64,000 nt of DNA from a filamentous cyanobacterium ESFC-1 (lineage in GTDB: Bacteria > Cyanobacteriota > Cyanobacteriia > Cyanobacteriales > Spirulinaceae), in contig KB904821.1 in NCBI GenBank assembly GCA_000380225.1, positions 3,455,631 to 3,519,630 on the forward strand. Direction: 5' to 3'. The translations under genes and the position numbers were made by a program. The notes under the pieces were generated by a model. It saw nothing but the letters and a program-made list of their open reading frames with translations. It made no database searches and was not told the DNA's origin. Of this stretch, positions 24,783 through 34,790 are shown piece after piece (position 1 is the stretch's first letter; every line of letters begins with the position of its first letter).

Positions 24783-25137
24783 AAAGATAGCCATCAAAAC
24801 CAACTTCGCGAATTTGCTGACGATCTTCGGCTAATACTAATCCTGTGACAGCAACGACAGGAATATGACGCGATCGCGCATCTTGTTTGAGTTTTTGTAA
24901 CGTTTCAAAGCCGTCAATTCCCGGTAAAACCAAATCTAATAAAATCAAATCGAGCCGAGTCTGAGTGGCTAACTTCACCGTTTCTTTTCCACTCTGAGCG
25001 CTCAAGGGTTGACATCCCAAAAGCTCTAAAAAATGGATCAAAAGGAAACGATTATCTTCATCATCATCCACTGCTAAAATATTCAAATTGGGAGGTAAAG
25101 GAGACGGAACAGGAATAAGGGAACTTTGTTTGTTCAT
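24697..25137 (-). CDS. Single-domain response regulator (CheY-like receiver)
   Basis: About 146 residues from the ATG at 25137 (longer starts are possible upstream). A single receiver domain: acidic pair in VDDDEDNR (residues 23-30), phospho-acceptor D68 in LILLDLVLPGIDG, T98 in VVAVTGL and K120 in GYLSKPY. All switch residues are kept, so it should be phosphorylated by a histidine kinase, none of which is in the window. A 19-residue unstructured head precedes the domain and a short tail follows. The tail overlaps the convergent DUF2294 gene by 86 bases. Confidence 0.9.
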   Translation of the reverse strand: MNKQSSLIPVPSPLPPNLNILAVDDDEDNRFLLIHFLELLGCQPLSAQSGKETVKLATQTRLDLILLDLVLPGIDGFETLQKLKQDARSRHIPVVAVTGLVLAEDRQQIREVGFDGYLSKPYLLKDLEQVLHHHLPQVSVSASYSV

Positions 25138-25401
25138 GCTTAAGAATCTATTTCTCTTGACATTTATTCTCATTGATAGACGAAGCATTACCCAAGTGGC
25201 AATCCTGTTCGGCTTTTATCAGTGGTTCCCGAACAATATTTTTTAGCACTCAATCTGGATTGGTTCGCCTGTTCCGGGCTAAGTTGCGTTGCCTTTGCCA
25301 AGTTTCGAGTGGGAAAGGAACTGCAAGTTAGCATTAACAGTGAAAATTTGATTATAACTTTTATACTACACGAATCTTCAGAAATCTAGAATATTTAGCA
25401 A

Positions 25402-25503
25402 TTAGCGATTTTGATGGGGTGAACCAATCTCTACAATCTTAACGTTTCTTACTAAAACTTGTCGAATTTCTGGTTTCCCCGTCGGAACAATCAACTCTGG
25501 GGG
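25402..25503 (-). other. Out-of-frame coding-like extension after the pentapeptide gene
   Basis: Just beyond the pentapeptide stop the -/+1 frame continues for 33 codons with coding character: PPELIVPTGKPEIRQVL, then VRNVKIVEIG and a TAA at 25402-25404. It joins the upstream frame if a single C is added to the CCCCC run at 25499-25503. The remaining bases to 25188 hold nothing I can identify. Confidence 0.45.
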
Positions 25504-26924
25504 AATTTGGCCAACTCCCATTCAATCTCGCTCAAAATAGCTTCTTGAATTTGAGTTTCTTGCAGTTGAGCGTGACGCAGAATCGAGCTTTTGACCTCGG
25601 CTCCCTTCAAACAAGCACCGTTTAAGTTCGCATTTTCTAGATTCACGCGAAATAACACCGCGTCGGTCAAATCCACTTGGCTTAAATCCGCCTCACCCAA
25701 AATCACTCCCACCAACTCTGCTTGACGTAAATTAGCGCGATTTAACTTTACCCCTTGAAAATTAACCCGTGTCAAATCCGCTCGTCGCAGATCGCAGTCA
25801 CTCAAATTGGCATGGGTACAATTGGCATGAGTCAAATCGGCTCCTCGCAAATCGGCCCCGCGTAAATCCGCTTCCTGTAAATTCGCTCGCGTCAAATCGG
25901 CCCCACGCAAATCCGCTTCTCGCAGATCGCACCTTTCGAGCATCGCTCCGGTTAAATCCGTATGGCGTAAATCGGCGCGATCGCAACAAGACCCCGTTAA
26001 ACAAGCTCGTCGTAAATTCGCTTGATTCAAATCCGCATCGCTCAAATTAATACCCATCAACTGAGAGCGACTCAAGTCCGCCTGCCTGAGATCGACATGG
26101 CGTAAGTCCAAACCATCCAGCACCAAGCCCGGAAGCGACACTTTCGCCGCGATTAACACCGCTCCGGCAAGGATTGGGTCAAATCCTATCGGAAACACAG
26201 TGCGACGGTCATAAACCGCCTGAGTCAGATTAACCCCGGCTAAATCGGCTTTATTAAAGTTGGTGCTGCTAATATTAGCCCGTTCTAAATTAGCCCGCCC
26301 TAAATTAGCCCCACTACAATCAGCCTTAACTAAATTGATTTCTCGTAAATCTGCTCCCCGCAAATCCGCTTCAACTAAATTGGCTTCGGCTAAATTCAAG
26401 CCCCGTAAACTGGTATTCGGTGCTAATAAATAAACCGGAAACTTCTCGATTTCAAAACTCTCATCAAAAATTGTGCGATGGCTATACAACGCCGACTCAA
26501 AAATAGCATCTTGTAGTTGTGCGCCCCGCAAATCCGCCCCACTCAAATTCGCCGCACTCAAATTCGTTTGATTCAGATTTGCCCCGACTAAATTCGCTTT
26601 GATCAAACTCACGCCATAAAGGTTAGCTTGACTCAATTCGGCTCCGACTAATTTACTATCACTGAGGTCAGCAAAACTTAAATTAGCATGATGAAGATTG
26701 GCCAAATTAAGAAAGGCGCGAGTGATTTGGGCTTCTTGTAAGTTCGCAAAACTTAAATTGGCTTCGATGAGGTCAGCATAGTGCAACAAAGCCCCCTGTA
26801 AATCGGCTTGGCTGAGATTGACTCCTCGGAGGTTAGCACCTTTGAGATCGGCTTGGGCTAAATTGGCGTTGTGGAGTTCTTCTTTTCTTAAGTCAAGACG
26901 CTGAAGAAAATCGTCGGAGTTCAT
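25491..26924 (-). CDS. Pentapeptide repeat protein
   Basis: A 477-residue protein built almost wholly from A(D/N)LXX pentapeptide repeats, forming a right-handed square beta-helix: for example LKGANLRGVNLSQADLQGA near the start and TRANLQEADLRGADLRGADL around residue 345. Two non-repeat interruptions occur near residues 145-170 (SHRTIFDESFEIEKFP) and 240-260 (DRRTVFPIGFDP), a layout common in cyanobacterial members. There are no transmembrane segments or other domains. The family role is unknown in most cases. The C-terminus WELAKFPQS ends abruptly and may result from a one-base deletion. Confidence 0.93.
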   Translation of the reverse strand: MNSDDFLQRLDLRKEELHNANLAQADLKGANLRGVNLSQADLQGALLHYADLIEANLSFANLQEAQITRAFLNLANLHHANLSFADLSDSKLVGAELSQANLYGVSLIKANLVGANLNQTNLSAANLSGADLRGAQLQDAIFESALYSHRTIFDESFEIEKFPVYLLAPNTSLRGLNLAEANLVEADLRGADLREINLVKADCSGANLGRANLERANISSTNFNKADLAGVNLTQAVYDRRTVFPIGFDPILAGAVLIAAKVSLPGLVLDGLDLRHVDLRQADLSRSQLMGINLSDADLNQANLRRACLTGSCCDRADLRHTDLTGAMLERCDLREADLRGADLTRANLQEADLRGADLRGADLTHANCTHANLSDCDLRRADLTRVNFQGVKLNRANLRQAELVGVILGEADLSQVDLTDAVLFRVNLENANLNGACLKGAEVKSSILRHAQLQETQIQEAILSEIEWELAKFPQS

Positions 26925-27039
26925 GGCAATAGCCCATCCAATTATAAGCTTGAGTATAGCTTATTGTCGCCAGGGTTTAATCGTGAATCGTTAGCTATTT
27001 TTCTCTTGTCAAGATAAAACATTAGCGCGATCGCGACCC

Positions 27040-28281
27040 TCAACTGAGGAATAAAAAGAGGGATTGCAATAACCCAATCGTCATCCCTAAAATCCCTCCT
27101 AAATTCACAATCCCTTGTAATTCACTTTTAACAATCCCTTGAATCGCCATTTCTAATTCTTCAGGAGAAGTCGCCTGAACTCGACTCACAATCGCTTCAT
27201 CAATGGCCAAAATTGGGATGGCTTGAGCCACAACTTTTTCTAAATCTCGTTCTAAATAACGGTCAATCGCCACCGCAAACTCTTGACTAACAATCTCTAA
27301 AGAAGTATTCACCACCGCCGAAGCTCGCAGACGATTAACAATGGAAACTGAAACTTTTTCCCAATCAATCGACTCTCCTAAACCCTGTAATAACTCGCCG
27401 CCACTTTGTTGTACATAAGCCCGTACATTGTCGCGGGTTGTTTTTCGCAGTTGACGTACCGTAGAAACGGGGAGGTTTTGCAGGGAAAAACTTTGCAGCC
27501 AAACCTGAATGCGATCGCGCACTTCTAAAGATAAAATCAACTCCTGCAATCGCGCATTCGCAATTTCCTTTTCATCTAAACAAAACGACCGCAATCGCAC
27601 CAAAGAATTGCGTAAACCAAATAAATTCGCCACCACCCAATAAGTGCCGCTACTTTTTTCGCGAAAGCCCTCATCAATCACCTGAATATTGCGATCCGTC
27701 AAGAAATCTACAATCGCTTGACGCAGCACATCGGGGGGTAAAACCGCCTCTAAAATCCAATCAGACAATTGCCGAGCCTGCATATCGCTAAACTGAAAAT
27801 CCAATAAAACCCGGTCAAAAATATGATCGATTTGTACAGCCAAAAAGTCTTTTTGACGGGCCCAAACCTTCAGCAAACGGGGTAAAGCTTCCCCAAAAAG
27901 ATCGCGTAAAATTCCGCCCAAAATCTTCGCGGTTTTCTGTTCTCGATCCGCTTGGACTTGTTCTAATCCTAAGCGCAGTAACCACAAAACCGCCCCCTGA
28001 ATGCGCTCGACTTGGAGCAAGCGACGGGCCAGATTTTGTAATTCTCCGGGGGTGAGGAGTGACCCCATAATCGTATCAGCGACGCGACGGGCTAAACGCT
28101 CTTGATTGCGCGGAATTAAGCCGGGTGTGAAGGGCAAACGGCGTTTACCCAGATAAATGGCGCGATAGGGGCGAAATAGCATTTTAATGGCTAAATCATT
28201 GGTGAAATAGCCAATCACTCCCCCGGCAAGTGGTGGAATAAAAAGTAACCAAACTGTAGATAAATCCAAGGTTGCGAGCAA
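27040..28281 (-). CDS. DUF445 family membrane protein
   Basis: A 413-residue protein of the DUF445 family. The N-terminal helix (residues 8-28, [20 protein letters not shown]) and the C-terminal helix (about 392-412, [19 protein letters not shown]) carry the conserved [15 protein letters not shown] and GxxxGxxIGxxQ patterns. Between them lies a long soluble helical region. The topology suggests that both ends are in the membrane with the middle on one side. Function unknown, possibly linking membrane and cell envelope. It follows menG by 85 bases on the same strand and may share its transcript. Confidence 0.88.
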   Translation of the reverse strand: MLATLDLSTVWLLFIPPLAGGVIGYFTNDLAIKMLFRPYRAIYLGKRRLPFTPGLIPRNQERLARRVADTIMGSLLTPGELQNLARRLLQVERIQGAVLWLLRLGLEQVQADREQKTAKILGGILRDLFGEALPRLLKVWARQKDFLAVQIDHIFDRVLLDFQFSDMQARQLSDWILEAVLPPDVLRQAIVDFLTDRNIQVIDEGFREKSSGTYWVVANLFGLRNSLVRLRSFCLDEKEIANARLQELILSLEVRDRIQVWLQSFSLQNLPVSTVRQLRKTTRDNVRAYVQQSGGELLQGLGESIDWEKVSVSIVNRLRASAVVNTSLEIVSQEFAVAIDRYLERDLEKVVAQAIPILAIDEAIVSRVQATSPEELEMAIQGIVKSELQGIVNLGGILGMTIGLLQSLFLFLS

Positions 28282-28366
28282 GATAATCAGTAAGTTAGGA
28301 TTGGCGATTTTTCTGGAGGCTGATATTTTTTAAAAGCCTCGAAAAAACGACCACTGCTTATTTATT

Positions 28367-29068
28367 CTAATCTTTTGTCACAACCAATACACCCATTAAA
28401 CCGCCCATGATGGGATAATGGATCGCATTCTCAAAGCCTGCCGTTCGAGCGAGAGTCACTTGTTCGGGGCCTTGGGGAAAGCGCTCTAAACTGGGCATGA
28501 TGTAGGCGTAATCCTGCTGAAGTCCCAACCGATCTGCTGCCGGGACGACAATGGTATCGAGATACCACGTTTGCAGGGCTTGTATCGTGGGATTCAGCGG
28601 ACGATGAAAGTCGAGGATTGCCGCTTTTGTGCCGGGTTTGAGGACGCGGTGCAACTCCCGCAAAGCCTGGGGAATATCAACGACATTCCGCAAGCCATAG
28701 CCCATAGTGGCACAGTCAAAAGTGGCATCGGCAAACGGCAGGGCTAAGGCATCCCCTTCCAGCCAGGTGAGATCGTGACCGGGATAGCGATCGCGCCCTC
28801 TTTCCTGGGCAATGGCCAACTGAGCCGGAGCAAAATCAAGCCCGACGACGCTTCCTGCTTGACCCACCGCTTGAGCCAACAGCAAGGCTAAATCGCCGCT
28901 ACCGCAACATACATCAAGGGCAGTCTCTCCCGGTTGGGCTTCGGTCCACTTCACCGCCATCCGCTTCCAAACTTGGTGCAGTCCGAAACTCAATTCTTGA
29001 TTGAGAGTATCGTAAACCGGGGCAATCCGGTTAAAAAGGGCTTGAATTTCTGAAGCTGCGATCGCCAT
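28367..29068 (-). CDS. menG: Demethylphylloquinone methyltransferase (UbiE/MenG family)
   Basis: A 233-residue SAM-dependent methyltransferase that carries out the last step of phylloquinone (vitamin K1) synthesis in cyanobacteria, giving the photosystem I A1 cofactor. Features are FNRIAPVYDTLNQELSFG (residues 12-29), motif I LDVCCGSGDLALLLA (51-65), VVGLDFAPAQL and the UbiE signature GYGLRNVVDIPQALRE (about 132-147). The ending GGLMGVLVVTKD is also typical. It starts immediately after the stop of the receiver-GAF gene (TAAATG), so the two are one operon. Start and length fit the family. Confidence 0.94.
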   Translation of the reverse strand: MAIAASEIQALFNRIAPVYDTLNQELSFGLHQVWKRMAVKWTEAQPGETALDVCCGSGDLALLLAQAVGQAGSVVGLDFAPAQLAIAQERGRDRYPGHDLTWLEGDALALPFADATFDCATMGYGLRNVVDIPQALRELHRVLKPGTKAAILDFHRPLNPTIQALQTWYLDTIVVPAADRLGLQQDYAYIMPSLERFPQGPEQVTLARTAGFENAIHYPIMGGLMGVLVVTKD

Positions 29069-30013
29069 TTAATGATCTTCTAATAATTTAAGGGGCAAAG
29101 CGGTTTGTTGGGCGGTTAAATGAATCAGTTGCACTTCGCTTTCTTGTAGGGGGCCGGGTTTTGGCCATTGTAATGACAGTATCGCCTGGACGCGATCGCG
29201 ATATAAAATCGGCGTAACCAAATGGAGTTGTACCCCCGCTTCAGCGTAATGTTCTGCGCCTTCCGGGGCAGGTGTACTGGCGCTATTCACCCAAACTTGC
29301 ATTTTTTGGTGAGAAATAGCTTCTTTGGCGATTGGATCGCTTTCTAGATTTAAACGGGTAAAACCCTCAGCTTGATATTGTCCAATAGAAGGCGCGATCT
29401 CGTTTTCTTTGACCAACTGCAACACACAGCCCTCAGCACCAAAACTCTTACCAATCGCGATCGCCAACCCTTCTAAACCCGCATCGACTGAATCCGCCGT
29501 TTGCGCGACTGTCACGATTTGCGACATCAACATCGTTTGTAGATGCGCTCGTTGTAACTCCTCGGTGCGCTGCTTCAGCAGATCGTAAGTTTCGGCAGCG
29601 TGTTCGACGACTCCCTTGAGTTCATTGGGGTCCCAAGGCTTTGTAATATATTTATAAACCTGACCGGAGTTAATGGCTTCAACCAAATCCTCCACATCGG
29701 TAAATCCCGTCAAAATAATGCGAACCGTATCGGGAAACTGGGGAACCGTTTGGCTTAAAAACTCCGTTCCCTTCATTTCTGGCATTCGTTGATCGGAAAT
29801 AATCACCGCAACTTCCCCTTCATTGCGGAGAACTTCTAAAGCACTAATGCCGCTATCGGCTTTAAAAACTCGAAAATCCCGGCGGAAGGTGCGATATAGC
29901 AAATCGAGGTTATCTGGTTCATCATCAACCACCAGCATTTTCGGCTTCTTTTTTCGTTCCATACTCTTTAACTGGTGCGTTACGCTATCGAGGTCAGCAA
30001 AAGGATTTTTCAT
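29069..30013 (-). CDS. Response regulator with receiver and GAF-like domains
   Basis: A 314-residue protein. Residues 25-140 form a receiver domain of the RpfG-like type: acidic pair D30-D31, phospho-acceptor D74 in ISDQRMPEM, T102 in ILTGFTD and K125 in YITKPWDPNEL. A short coiled coil (about 140-170) leads into a GAF-like domain (about 171-310). There is no DNA-binding, GGDEF or HD-GYP output domain, so signalling must go through a partner. It is directly followed by menG without a gap, but a link between signalling and quinone synthesis is only positional. Confidence 0.88.
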   Translation of the reverse strand: MKNPFADLDSVTHQLKSMERKKKPKMLVVDDEPDNLDLLYRTFRRDFRVFKADSGISALEVLRNEGEVAVIISDQRMPEMKGTEFLSQTVPQFPDTVRIILTGFTDVEDLVEAINSGQVYKYITKPWDPNELKGVVEHAAETYDLLKQRTEELQRAHLQTMLMSQIVTVAQTADSVDAGLEGLAIAIGKSFGAEGCVLQLVKENEIAPSIGQYQAEGFTRLNLESDPIAKEAISHQKMQVWVNSASTPAPEGAEHYAEAGVQLHLVTPILYRDRVQAILSLQWPKPGPLQESEVQLIHLTAQQTALPLKLLEDH

Positions 30014-30219
30014 ACTACAACAAATAAAGGATTCTCCCCGAAGGTGAAATCAAAGCCAGCGCCATTCTACATTCAATTTATCGTTGATGTTGTCCGACTC
30101 ACAAGCCATAGGCAGAATTGTCGTAGATGGGGGGCATTTTCCCTGAATCCCCTCTTTTCCTAATCTAGACTTTCAAGGGAATATCCGACAAAACTTTCGA
30201 GAAAGCGCCAGACAACCGC

Positions 30220-31857
30220 CTAGTTTAAAGAATCGGCTTGGGGCGATCGCCCACAATCATACAGTTGATAGGGAATCCCCACTCGATAATACCCTTGGGG
30301 ATCGCGACGACACAGGGTTTCAGCCGACAAGCGCAAACGGTCTGGGTAACTTTCTTTAATTAAGCCCGGACCAAAAACCCATAAACTCTGGGGAGTCTGC
30401 GCCCAATCCTGTTCTAAAGATTGCCAAACTAAATTATAGCCTTGTTGATTGTTTAAAAAGAGGAAAGAAGTTGATGCTGAAGGCGATCGCAAACCATCCA
30501 AAGCTAGGGCATAACTCAAGCCCAAAGCAATGTCTAGAGGATAATGATACGCCATAACAACTGTACTCGGTTGGGGAACGTCTTGCAGTTGACGCGCCAC
30601 CGGAAGGGGATGATAAGGCTTCAAAAAACTTAAATTAAAAATAACTAAAAGACTGCTTAAAAATCCTCCCAGCAAAGCAATTAAACCCGGACGCTGCCAG
30701 ATTTGTTTCGGTGCAAGTTGCTCTAAACTGCCGCCAATGGCCAGACAAATGGCGGAATAATAAACAAAATGATAACGAGGGGCGACGCTGATATCTTTCC
30801 CTAAGCCATAAATAATCACCAAAAACTGCATCAACACCGCCCCAATAAAACTTAGTAAAATCGTCGTTTCCGGGGGATAGCGTTGCTGTAATAAGCGCCA
30901 ACCTCGTCCGATTTGCCAAAACAGCCACAACACGAAAATCAACGCGATCGCGCCGGCCCCAATCATTACCCCCAACGGCTGCCTTTCTACCGGAGGGGCA
31001 ACCATCATCAACACCACACTCATCAACATTTGCAACAAGGGCGTAATATGACTGGGTTCAGGTAGCCAACTGGCTTTCGGGTTGTTGAAGTGAAACAGCA
31101 AAATTGACCACCACGGCCAATATAAAATCACGGGAATCAACAACGCGATCGCGCTCAGACTCCAGATTTTGAGCTTAAACGCCTTATTTATCCCCAAAAT
31201 AACTAACAACGTCAAACCCTGCCCCGCCAAGGCAATAAAGTGGAAATAATGGACGTATAGCCCCAAACTATTAAGCAATACCAACCCCAACCACGGCCCC
31301 ACCGAAAACCGCCTGCCCCGTAAATCCCGGTGAATCCCAAACAAACACCCCAAACCCCCAGTAATCAACAAAATCGGTAACGTATAATGCCGGGCTTCCT
31401 GGGATTGATACACCCCAAACGGCGACACCGCCATAAACGCCGCAGCCCACAATCCCGCCTTGCGGTTAAACGCCAATTTTCCCACCCCATACACCGCCGC
31501 GATCGCCCCCACACCCAACAAAGCCGGTAAAGCCCGTAACTGCCAAATTAAGGGCAAATCCGTACCCTGAAGCGCCCACAACCAGCGATTCATCAGACAG
31601 AAAAACAACGGCGGATGGGTGGATTGGGCGGTCAAATGCTGCGCGATCGCGCCACACCCCACCCCCGGCTGTAACTGAAAGATATTCTCAATTTCCCCCA
31701 CCGGAATCACTCCCCCCAAGGGTAGGCGATCGAAGCTTTGCCCTAAACTAAATAAAGCCGTAAACACCTCATCGACCCAGATCGGTTTGGCCGCCAAATT
31801 GCCCAACCGCAAGGCGGTTCCGATCGCTAGAATTGCCAATAAGATTAAGTGGGTCAT
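30220..31857 (-). CDS. Glycosyltransferase family 39-like membrane protein
   Basis: A 545-residue polytopic membrane protein with about ten hydrophobic helices. The first periplasmic loop has the GT-C pattern PIWVDEVFTALFSLG (residues 25-39), where the Asp-Glu pair is the expected catalytic site in ArnT/PMT-like enzymes, and STHPPLFFCLMNRWL near residue 80. Such enzymes move a sugar from a polyprenyl-phosphate donor to lipids or proteins on the outer side of the membrane. The last 100 residues are soluble. Donor and acceptor are unknown. A composite repeat array follows upstream of its start. Confidence 0.85.
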   Translation of the reverse strand: MTHLILLAILAIGTALRLGNLAAKPIWVDEVFTALFSLGQSFDRLPLGGVIPVGEIENIFQLQPGVGCGAIAQHLTAQSTHPPLFFCLMNRWLWALQGTDLPLIWQLRALPALLGVGAIAAVYGVGKLAFNRKAGLWAAAFMAVSPFGVYQSQEARHYTLPILLITGGLGCLFGIHRDLRGRRFSVGPWLGLVLLNSLGLYVHYFHFIALAGQGLTLLVILGINKAFKLKIWSLSAIALLIPVILYWPWWSILLFHFNNPKASWLPEPSHITPLLQMLMSVVLMMVAPPVERQPLGVMIGAGAIALIFVLWLFWQIGRGWRLLQQRYPPETTILLSFIGAVLMQFLVIIYGLGKDISVAPRYHFVYYSAICLAIGGSLEQLAPKQIWQRPGLIALLGGFLSSLLVIFNLSFLKPYHPLPVARQLQDVPQPSTVVMAYHYPLDIALGLSYALALDGLRSPSASTSFLFLNNQQGYNLVWQSLEQDWAQTPQSLWVFGPGLIKESYPDRLRLSAETLCRRDPQGYYRVGIPYQLYDCGRSPQADSLN

Positions 31858-32250
31858 TTCAGTTATCAGTAATCAGCTTCTAAGGGGCAATCGGCAGTCG
31901 GCAGTCGGCAATCGGGGGGGAGGTGGGATTTTGCCCCAGAAAGGGGGTCAGAAACTTTGGCCTATAGGGCAGACTCTAGAAAAGGCTCAACGCTAGAATC
32001 TATCTGGGTTTCGGTTCCTCAAAAAGCGAATTTAAGTTTCACCGAGAGTTATCAGTCATCAGTTTTTGGGCAGTAGGCTTGTAGGGGCGGGGTTTCCCCG
32101 CCCAATAACCAATAACCAATAACCAATAACCAATAACCAATAACCAATAACCAATAACCAATAACCAATAACCAATAACCAATAACCAATAACCAATAAC
32201 CAACAACCAACAACCAACAACCAACAACTAAGGACAAATGACGAAGGACA
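31858..32250. repeat. Composite heptanucleotide repeat array, longest CCAATAA tract
   Basis: The modules appear in reverse orientation relative to the arrays at 2.3, 35 and 52 kb: CAGTTATCAGTAATCAGC, then GGCAGTCGGCAATCGG, a second TTATCAGTCATCAG, a GTAGGGGCGGGGTTTCCCCG hairpin (about 32081-32103), about 14 CCAATAA units (32102-32200), four or so CCAACAA units, and two AAGGACAAATGAC units ending in the helicase start codon. The interval 31920-32040 between modules shows no gene. Confidence 0.88.
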
Positions 32251-32251
32251 A

Positions 32252-34573
32252 ATGACTAACGTAAGCCAAATTGAACAACAAAACGATCGCGATCGCCAAC
32301 TGCAACAACTCCACACCAGTTTGCGTCCCGGTCAAAAAAGCTTGGCTAACTGGGAAGGTGGACGTTTGGCGGTTGCGGCGGTTCCAGGGGCGGGAAAATC
32401 CCATAGCTTGGCGGTAGCGGCGGCGATCGCGATCGCCCGCTATCAACTGCATCCCAAACGCCAGTTGTTGGTTGTGACTTTTACGCGATCGGCGGCGGCT
32501 AGTATTAAAAGCAAAATTCGCGATCGCCTCAAAGACTTGCGCCTCCCCCTTGGTAGCTTTGTCGTTCAAACTCTCCACGGCCTCGCCCTTAATATTGCTT
32601 CTCGTCATCCCGATATTTCCGGCCTCAACCTAGAAACTCAAACCCTCGTCACCCCCAACCAAAGCCATTATCTCCTCAAAAATGCCGTCGAACAGTGGAT
32701 CGCTCATCATCCCAAACTGTACCAAAACTTGCTCGAAGGAATGCAGTTTGACGGGGAAGAAAGCGAACGCTTGCGAAGACAATCCGTATTACGCACCGAA
32801 GTTTTACCGAGTTTAGCTCATACCGTGGTGCGAGAAGCCAAAAGTTCGCGATTGCGTCCCGAAGACCTATTAACCCTGAATCAATACGCCCCTGACAGCT
32901 ACAATATTTTGGCGGTAGCCGGGGGATTGTATGAAAATTACGAACGGTTGTTGCGATCGCGCAACTTTATCGACTACGACGACATGATTCTGGCTGCATT
33001 GCGGGTTCTCAACAACTCTAGTATTCGCCAACTCTGGCAGAATCAAGTTTTCGCCGTGTTTGAAGACGAAGCCCAAGATTCCACGCCTTTACAGTTTTCT
33101 CTCCTCGAAACCCTCGCGGCCAATCCCGATCATCCTGATTTTCTCAATATTGCCCGCGTTGGCGACCCCAACCAAGCGATTAACTCCACCTTTACCCCTG
33201 CCGATCCAGTTTATTTCAACCGTTTCTGCGATTTGTGCGCCACCGAAGGTAATCTGGCCACGATGAATCAAGCCGGACGTAGTAGCCCAATTATCCTTGA
33301 TGCGGCGAACTTTTTATTAGATTGGGTCAACACGCAATGGCAAAAAGAACACCCCCAAAAACCCCCTAGCGATCGCCCCTTCCGACCCCAAAATATTCTG
33401 CCAGTCGCCCCAGACGACCCCCAAACCGACGCTAACCCTGCCCCAGAGGGTTTAGGGCTAGAAATCCACCAACCCCCGGATATTAACGCCACCGTGGAAA
33501 GAATTGGCGATCGCGTTTCCCAACTGTTTCAAGATCATCCCGACTACAGCGCCGCCATCTTAGTCCGGGAAAACCGCCAAGCCCGCTTTCTCAAAGAAAA
33601 ACTGACCGAATTACTGCGAGAAAACGAAATCACCGTGTATGAAGTGGGAGAAAACGAGCGCAATTCCCACATTCCCGCCGAAATTTACAAACTGCTGCAA
33701 TTTATCGACCGTCCCCACTCCCCCGATCTTCTCAAAGCCGCCCTCGAAGTTCTGGCCAAGCGTCAACTCATATCCGTCCAAGACCTCAACAGCCTCGCCA
33801 CCGCCCCAGAGAAGTTCCTCTACCCCAGTCCCCTCGACCCACCCCAAAAAACCGCGATCGCCCAAGCCAGTCGCTATTGCAGCAACCTCCTCAACGCCCG
33901 CATGACCTTAGGCCCTTATCAACTGATTTCCTTTTTGGGGATGACCTTACGTTATACCGGGTCAGAACTCGCTACCGTTCAGAAATTGAGCGATCGCGTG
34001 GCCAAACAAACCATCGGGCGCAATTCCCTCAAAACCATCCTCGAAGCCCTCAGCGAAATTGTCACTGTTGAACGCTTCGAGGGCGTAGAAGAAGACGGCG
34101 AAGACCTCTACACCCGCCCCGGTCAACTCACCATCATTACCATGCACAAAGCCAAGGGACTCGATTGGGATTATGTCTTTTTACCCTTTCTGCACAATGA
34201 TGTCCTTCCCGGCGATCCTTGGGTTCCCACCGCGGCCAAGTTTATCGGCGATTTTACCCTGTCTGAAGTGGCCCGCGCCCAAATTCGTACCGCTTTGCAT
34301 CAATGGGAAATTTACGGCAAAGACCAGTCCCCCCAATTGTCTCTCCCCCTCGCCGCTTGGGAGGAAGCCGCCCAACTCAAAAAAGCTGAAGAATACCGCT
34401 TACTCTATGTTGCCATGACCCGCGCCAAACGGTTGTTATGGCTGTCTGCTGCTCAACAAGGCCCGTTTCGCTGGAGTACCTTAAGCTGGCAAAAAGCAGA
34501 TAATTTCCAGAATAAAACGCCTTCTCCGGCAATCATGGCGTTGCGAAAGCAATTTTCTCGTTATTGTTTTTGA
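32252..34573 (+). CDS. UvrD/Rep-family superfamily 1 DNA helicase
   Basis: A 773-residue SF1A helicase. Motif I is AAVPGAGKSHSLAVAAA (residues 42-58), motif II VFEDEAQDSTPLQ (about 268-280), motif III/IV regions follow (VGDPNQAI near 305), motif V TIITMHKAKGLDWDYVFLP (about 625-643) and motif VI LLYVAMTRAKRLLW (about 725). All ATPase and DNA-contact motifs are kept. Cyanobacterial members of this size are distinct from classic uvrD and pcrA and have roles inferred in repair. The predicted ATG lies inside the last unit of the adjoining heptad array, so the start region is repeat-derived; no ribosome site is visible. Confidence 0.88.
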   Translation: MTNVSQIEQQNDRDRQLQQLHTSLRPGQKSLANWEGGRLAVAAVPGAGKSHSLAVAAAIAIARYQLHPKRQLLVVTFTRSAAASIKSKIRDRLKDLRLPLGSFVVQTLHGLALNIASRHPDISGLNLETQTLVTPNQSHYLLKNAVEQWIAHHPKLYQNLLEGMQFDGEESERLRRQSVLRTEVLPSLAHTVVREAKSSRLRPEDLLTLNQYAPDSYNILAVAGGLYENYERLLRSRNFIDYDDMILAALRVLNNSSIRQLWQNQVFAVFEDEAQDSTPLQFSLLETLAANPDHPDFLNIARVGDPNQAINSTFTPADPVYFNRFCDLCATEGNLATMNQAGRSSPIILDAANFLLDWVNTQWQKEHPQKPPSDRPFRPQNILPVAPDDPQTDANPAPEGLGLEIHQPPDINATVERIGDRVSQLFQDHPDYSAAILVRENRQARFLKEKLTELLRENEITVYEVGENERNSHIPAEIYKLLQFIDRPHSPDLLKAALEVLAKRQLISVQDLNSLATAPEKFLYPSPLDPPQKTAIAQASRYCSNLLNARMTLGPYQLISFLGMTLRYTGSELATVQKLSDRVAKQTIGRNSLKTILEALSEIVTVERFEGVEEDGEDLYTRPGQLTIITMHKAKGLDWDYVFLPFLHNDVLPGDPWVPTAAKFIGDFTLSEVARAQIRTALHQWEIYGKDQSPQLSLPLAAWEEAAQLKKAEEYRLLYVAMTRAKRLLWLSAAQQGPFRWSTLSWQKADNFQNKTPSPAIMALRKQFSRYCF

Positions 34574-34599
34574 TGGCATTTTAAGAGGGCGTTTTTTCA

Positions 34600-34790
34600 A
34601 GAATTTATTGGTTGTTGGTTGTTGGTTGTTGGTTGTTGGTTATTGGTTGTTGGTTGTTGGTTGTTAGTTATTGGTTATTGGTTATTGGGCAGGGAAACCC
34701 AGCCCCTACATAACGATTGCCGACTGCCGACTGCCTAAGACCTAACGTCAAAAACTAAGGACAAATGACTAAGGAAAAATTAAAAGAGTA
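34600..34790. repeat. Composite heptanucleotide repeat array
   Basis: TTGGTTG/TTGGTTA units (34605-34688) are followed by GGGCAGGGAAACCCAGCCCC (34687-34706), GATTGCCGACTGCCGACTGCC and ACTAAGGACAAATGACTAAGG. It lies just after the helicase stop. Confidence 0.85.

Noticed and set aside
25769-26050. Plus-strand and minus-strand frames inside the pentapeptide gene
   Set aside because: They arise from the 15-bp periodicity of the repeats, which leaves alternative frames open.
32039-32316. Three overlapping minus-strand frames with repeated GYWLLVI residues
   Set aside because: They are translations of the CCAATAA heptad array read in different frames; a 7-bp unit gives the same heptapeptide in all three frames. 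No start signal or homology.
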